Shown in pieces: positions 6,045 to 8,626 of a DNA stretch of 8,626 nt. This DNA is from Anaerolineaceae bacterium UBA6107 (GTDB lineage: Bacteria; Chloroflexota; Anaerolineae; Anaerolineales; Anaerolineaceae). Each line of letters begins with the position of its first letter. Positions within the stretch are counted from its first letter, which is position 1. The notes under the pieces are model-generated. The model ran no database searches. It was given only the letters and a program-made list of their open reading frames with translations, and was not told the origin of the DNA. Where the stretch lies: positions 1-8,626 of the forward strand of contig DIWL01000036.1 of NCBI GenBank assembly GCA_002428455.1, written 5' to 3'. The position numbers and the translations under genes are program-made.

Positions 6045-7306
6045 GTCAGGTTCTCCAAAAATTCCTGGTTGTCCTTACTGCGCGAAAGTCTTTGCAGGAT
6101 CGCTTCGGTGGCGACCGCGGGGTCCATACCGGCACCTTGCGGCGGGTTACTGATCATTTGCAGATACATGCGCCGCATCAGCCAGGCACGCGGCAGGATG
6201 TCAGGACCAAGAAGCAGGTCTTCGCGGCGGGTGGATGAGCGCTCAATATCGATCGCCGGAAAGACGCGTCGTTCCTGCAGCCTGCGGGAAAGATGCAATT
6301 CCATGTTGCCGGTACCCTTGAATTCCTCGTAAACCACGTCATCCAGTCGCGAACCGGTATCCACCAGGGCTGTGGCAATGATGGTAAGTGAGCCGCCCTC
6401 TTCAATATTGCGGGCTGCGCCAAAGAACTTCTTCGGCGGGTACAGCGCAGACGGGTCCATGCCGCCGGAGAGCGTTCGCCCGGAGGGATTTACCACCAGG
6501 TTGTACGCCCGCGCCAGCCGGGTTAACGAATCCATCAGGATCACGACATCACGGCCGATCTCCACCAGGCGCTTGGCGCGTTCAAGTGTGATCTCTGCCG
6601 TGCGTACATGCGCGCTGACCGGTTCATCAAAGGTGGAGGCAACCACTTCCGCGTCCACCGAGCGGTCCATGTCGGTCACTTCTTCAGGGCGCTCACCGAT
6701 GAGCGCGATGATCAGGTGGATCTCGGGATTATTGGCTGTGATCGAGTTGGCCAGTTGCTTCAGGATGGTGGTCTTGCCCGCTTTCGGCGGAGATACGATC
6801 ATGCCACGCTGACCGCGCCCGATAGGGGCGATGAGGTTGATCAAGCGGGAAGCCAGGATGCTGCGATCGGTTTCCAGATCAAAACGCTTGTCCGGAAAGA
6901 TGGGTGTCAGGTTTTCAAATGAAATCCTTTTGCGCATTTCCTCTGGCGCGATCCCGTTAACAGTCTCCACTTTGAGCAACCCGTAATGTCTTTCCGCGTC
7001 ACGCGGCGGGCGCACCACACCAATCACCAGGTCGCCCATGCGCAGGTCATGCCGGCGCAACTGAGCCTGGGATACATACACATCCTCGGGGCCAATTGAA
7101 TAATTCGTGCGCAGGAAACCTACACCTTCCGGTGTGATCTCTAACACCCCGCCGCGCATTTCAATACCTTCTTTCTCAGCCTCCGCCCTGCGGATGTTGA
7201 TGATCAGGTTTTCCTTTTTCATACGCTGAAAGTTAGGGAGGTTGAGCTCTTCTGCAACCTTGCGCAACGAAGCCAGGGAGGCGTTTTCCATTTCAAGAAT
7301 TTTCAT
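6035..7306 (-). CDS. rho: Transcription termination factor Rho
   Basis: A hexameric RNA-dependent ATPase and translocase that ends transcription of untranslated RNA. With the ATG at 7306 it has 423 residues, close to E. coli Rho (419). Its first 35 residues (MKILEMENASL... to ...RMKKENLI) align without gaps to the E. coli N-terminus as I recall it, which is why this ATG is preferred over an in-frame TTG at 7345 that would add 13 residues. The N-terminal helical domain is followed by the RNA-binding cold-shock-like domain (GVLEI, GVGFLR, DVYVSQAQLRR; about residues 53-85). The ATPase core has Walker A PPKAGKTT (173-180), GERPEEVTDM (204-213), Walker B DVVILMDSL (253-261) and the Q/R-loop region TALVDTGSR. 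No insertion or extension typical of the long actinobacterial Rho is seen. No strong ribosome binding site precedes the ATG. It heads a two-gene unit with the LysM-M23 peptidase. Confidence 0.95.
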   Translation of the reverse strand: MKILEMENASLASLRKVAEELNLPNFQRMKKENLIINIRRAEAEKEGIEMRGGVLEITPEGVGFLRTNYSIGPEDVYVSQAQLRRHDLRMGDLVIGVVRPPRDAERHYGLLKVETVNGIAPEEMRKRISFENLTPIFPDKRFDLETDRSILASRLINLIAPIGRGQRGMIVSPPKAGKTTILKQLANSITANNPEIHLIIALIGERPEEVTDMDRSVDAEVVASTFDEPVSAHVRTAEITLERAKRLVEIGRDVVILMDSLTRLARAYNLVVNPSGRTLSGGMDPSALYPPKKFFGAARNIEEGGSLTIIATALVDTGSRLDDVVYEEFKGTGNMELHLSRRLQERRVFPAIDIERSSTRREDLLLGPDILPRAWLMRRMYLQMISNPPQGAGMDPAVATEAILQRLSRSKDNQEFLENLTED

Positions 7307-7323
7307 TTTTGCGTTGTCCGTCG

Positions 7324-7333
7324 ATTTTATATA
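7324..7333 (-). promoter_or_regulatory. Possible -10 region for rho
   Basis: The minus strand reads TATATAAAAT here, about 18 bp before the preferred rho ATG at 7306. It contains TATATA and TATAAA, both -10-like. No convincing -35 lies at the right distance. If used, it would give a leader of about a dozen bases and exclude the TTG at 7345 as a start. AT-rich sequence alone makes such matches common. Confidence 0.25.
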
Positions 7334-7406
7334 GGATATTGACAATCCAGCCTGTGGGAAGGTCTGGCATTACTGTTTTATTTTCAGAGGTGGGATTTAT
7401 TGTGTT

Positions 7407-7429
7407 CCGGTTTCATCAAACGATACCGG
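7407..7429. repeat. Bulged inverted repeat upstream of rho and the deacetylase
   Basis: CCGGT (7407-7411) and ATC (7415-7417) pair with GAT (7422-7424) and ACCGG (7425-7429). This gives eight base pairs with a 3-base bulge (TTC) and a 4-base loop (AAAC). No T run follows on the plus strand, so it does not look like a terminator there. It could be an operator or an RNA hairpin in a leader, or it could be chance. Confidence 0.3.
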
Positions 7430-7437
7430 GGATTACC

Positions 7438-7467
7438 TTTTCAATAGTGTCATAACTCAAGTAAAAT
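7438..7467 (+). promoter_or_regulatory. Weak candidate promoter for the deacetylase gene
   Basis: TTTTCA (7438-7443), an 18-bp spacer and TAAAAT (7462-7467) give a moderate match to a sigma-70 promoter. The leader would be about 70 bases and would contain the 15-codon ORF at 7477-7524. Several AT-rich alternatives exist nearby. Confidence 0.25.
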
Positions 7468-7544
7468 GAGTATATCATGGAAGAAATCCTGATGCAAGTC
7501 AAGGATATTGGTAAAATTAACTAAATTGCAAACAATGAGGATGG

Positions 7545-8387
7545 ATGAAATTCCCTTTAAAGTCAATATTATCAGTACTGATCCTGGGTTTACTCTTCAC
7601 ATCAGCCTGTTCCAACCAAATCGCTGGCGCTCCGCTACTGGTCAATCCGCCCGATGAGATTCTGGTAACCGCAACCTCCCTTCCGGACGGGATTGTAACG
7701 CCTGAACCTACCGCCTTTGTGGAACCCACCGCCACACCTGAAGTAAAACTCTGCCGCACCAGTGTGGTGCGCGCCATCCCGGAATACAATAACAAGAACC
7801 TGGTCAATGCCTTTCAAACGGTTGATCCGTTCGTTGTGTTGACCATTGATGACGGGTACTCCAACTCCGTTCTGAATCAGATGCTGGATATACTGGAAGC
7901 AAATGATACCAAAGCCACCTTCTTCCTGGTCGGAACTTCGTTTGGAGAAAAGATACAGGCTGACACGTTAAAACGCCTGGTCGAGAACGGCAATGATATT
8001 GCTTACCACTCCTACGCACATCCCGAGGTGAGTTTTATTGAGGCAATGTCATTGGAGGATTGGCTGCAGGATTACCGGTTATGGTCTGATGCCTTACGTG
8101 GGGTGATCGGTGAGCAATTGTTTGACGAGGGTGTGGTGCCGTACGCACGTGCCCCTTATGGCGCTTGGACAAGCGCATTTATGACATCGCTCGCCGAGCA
8201 GGATCTAACCCCTTTTTACTGGAACGCAGATGAGCACACGTTCGAAGCCAACCGCATGCCCCTCCGCGAAGGCAGTATCCTCATTCTCCACATCATCCCT
8301 GAAAACCTGGATGAATTGGAACAACTGATGACCACCGACTGGGATGTGTTGAGCCTGCGCGAAGCGCTGGGCGAAGAATGTGATTGA
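7545..8387 (+). CDS. Polysaccharide deacetylase (NodB/CE4) lipoprotein
   Basis: A 280-residue exported enzyme predicted to remove N- or O-acetyl groups from a cell-wall or surface polysaccharide. The N-terminus (MKFPLK followed by a hydrophobic run) ends in TSAC with Cys22, a plausible lipobox, so it is probably a lipid-anchored protein. Residues about 36-68 form a Pro/Thr/Glu-rich stalk (PEPTAFVEPTATPE). The CE4 domain (about 95-255) has motif 1 TIDDGY (Asp102 and Asp103, catalytic base and metal ligand), motif 2 HSYAH (His155 and His159, metal ligands), motif 3 RAPYG (202-206), a WNADEH segment in the motif 4 position and motif 5 LILHI with His249. The catalytic set therefore looks complete. 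The start is fixed by GAGG (7537-7540) four bases upstream and by the signal peptide. It diverges from rho and converges on the sigma factor gene 23 bp away, with no visible terminator between. The substrate cannot be told from sequence. Confidence 0.85.
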   Translation: MKFPLKSILSVLILGLLFTSACSNQIAGAPLLVNPPDEILVTATSLPDGIVTPEPTAFVEPTATPEVKLCRTSVVRAIPEYNNKNLVNAFQTVDPFVVLTIDDGYSNSVLNQMLDILEANDTKATFFLVGTSFGEKIQADTLKRLVENGNDIAYHSYAHPEVSFIEAMSLEDWLQDYRLWSDALRGVIGEQLFDEGVVPYARAPYGAWTSAFMTSLAEQDLTPFYWNADEHTFEANRMPLREGSILILHIIPENLDELEQLMTTDWDVLSLREALGEECD

Positions 8388-8410
8388 TTTAGATTCACAA
8401 ACTGGAAAAA

Positions 8411-8626
8411 TTAACCCAGGTATTCCTTCAGGTAGCGGCTGCGGGTCGGGTGACGCAGTTTCCTCAGCGCCTTTGCTTCGATCTGCCGGATGCGCTCGCG
8501 GGTGACGTTAAAATACCGGCTCACCTCTTCAAGCGTGTGATCTTTTCCGTCGATCAATCCAAAACGTAATTCCAGTACCTGACGTTCACGCTCTGAAAGA
8601 CCCGCCAGCGCGTTCTGCACCTGCTC
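8411..8626 (-). CDS. Primary-type RNA polymerase sigma factor, C-terminal region 4 (cut by window edge)
   Basis: The last 71 codons of a sigma-70 family gene; the N-terminal part lies beyond the right edge. Visible is all of region 4: LSERERQVLELRFGL (4.1), then the helix-turn-helix TLEEVSRYFNVTRERIRQIE (4.2) that reads the -35 box, then ALRKLRHPTRSRYLKEYL at the C-terminus. The VTRERIRQIEAKALRKLRHP block is characteristic of group 1 and group 2 sigma factors rather than ECF or flagellar types. Whether this is the essential RpoD/SigA or an RpoD-like paralog cannot be decided without regions 1-3. It converges on the deacetylase gene. Confidence 0.9.
   Translation of the reverse strand, partial: EQVQNALAGLSERERQVLELRFGLIDGKDHTLEEVSRYFNVTRERIRQIEAKALRKLRHPTRSRYLKEYLG

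Larger units (their letters stand above)
7307..7544. other. Divergent intergenic region between rho and the deacetylase gene
   Basis: This 238-bp AT-rich stretch has no recognisable protein gene. It contains a -10-like site for rho, an orphan GAGGTGGG ribosome-binding-like sequence (7387-7394) followed by very short ORFs, a bulged hairpin (7407-7429), a weak plus-strand promoter (7438-7467) and a 15-codon ORF (7477-7524). No tRNA or known riboswitch was recognised. Confidence 0.5.

Noticed and set aside
6372..6812. A 146-codon plus-strand open frame inside rho
   Set aside because: It is a shadow of the conserved rho ATPase core on the other strand.
7477..7524. A 15-codon ORF (MEEILMQVKDIGKIN) upstream of the deacetylase as a real gene
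   Set aside because: It has no clear ribosome binding site and no known family; it is kept only as part of a low-confidence leader observation.
7531..7536. AACAAT as a -10 box with TTGGTA 17 bp upstream
   Set aside because: The -10 match is poor, and transcription would begin almost on the deacetylase ATG, leaving its ribosome binding site off the transcript.
8388..8410. A terminator between the deacetylase and sigma factor genes
   Set aside because: The 23-bp gap is AT-rich but forms no stable hairpin that I can see; termination must occur elsewhere or depend on Rho.
1..8626. Search by eye for CRISPR arrays, transposases, tRNA or rRNA genes, phage genes, toxin-antitoxin pairs or defence genes
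   Set aside because: No regularly spaced repeats, terminal inverted repeats, cloverleaf sequences or relevant protein motifs were seen. The window is densely filled by ordinary genes.

Overview
This window most resembles a chromosomal segment of a Chloroflexota bacterium, probably of the Anaerolineae. That placement is inferred from protein style: paired LysM-M23 membrane proteins, Pro/Thr-rich stalks on a lipoprotein, a MEMO-family protein next to priA, and mixed ATG/GTG starts with GAGGTGA-type ribosome binding sites. It was not confirmed by any search. Nothing suggests a mobile element, phage, CRISPR array or RNA gene. Gene content is conserved housekeeping plus cell-envelope enzymes.

Layout. 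At the left edge (1-46, minus strand) lie the first 15 codons of a methionyl-tRNA synthetase gene, metG. It diverges from a plus-strand gene (220-1428) for a membrane-anchored protein with two LysM-like repeats and a C-terminal M23 endopeptidase domain. That gene has a strong sigma-70-type promoter and ends in a hairpin terminator. A second plus-strand unit follows: a MEMO1/AmmeMemoRadiSam-B family protein (1518-2360), then priA (2382-4862), encoding the replication-restart helicase, 21 bp downstream. A perfect 12-bp inverted repeat with T runs on both strands separates priA from a convergent minus-strand pair. That pair is rho (transcription termination factor, 6035-7306) followed by a second LysM-M23 protein (4908-6035), whose GTG start overlaps the rho stop codon by one base (TAGTG). 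Upstream of rho is a 238-bp divergent intergenic region with a hairpin, an orphan ribosome binding site and tiny ORFs. On its far side is a plus-strand lipoprotein with a NodB/CE4 polysaccharide deacetylase domain (7545-8387). The right edge holds the C-terminal region 4 of a primary-type sigma factor on the minus strand.

How the genes relate. Three genes remodel or modify the cell wall or surface polysaccharides (two M23 peptidases and one deacetylase). Four are core information-processing genes (metG, priA, rho, sigma factor). The MEMO protein's role is unclear. I found no convincing undescribed system. The most useful observations are the translationally coupled rho-peptidase pair, the two LysM-M23 paralogs that share a single conserved cysteine pair, a promoter that settles the first peptidase's start codon, and the unexplained structure between rho and the deacetylase gene.
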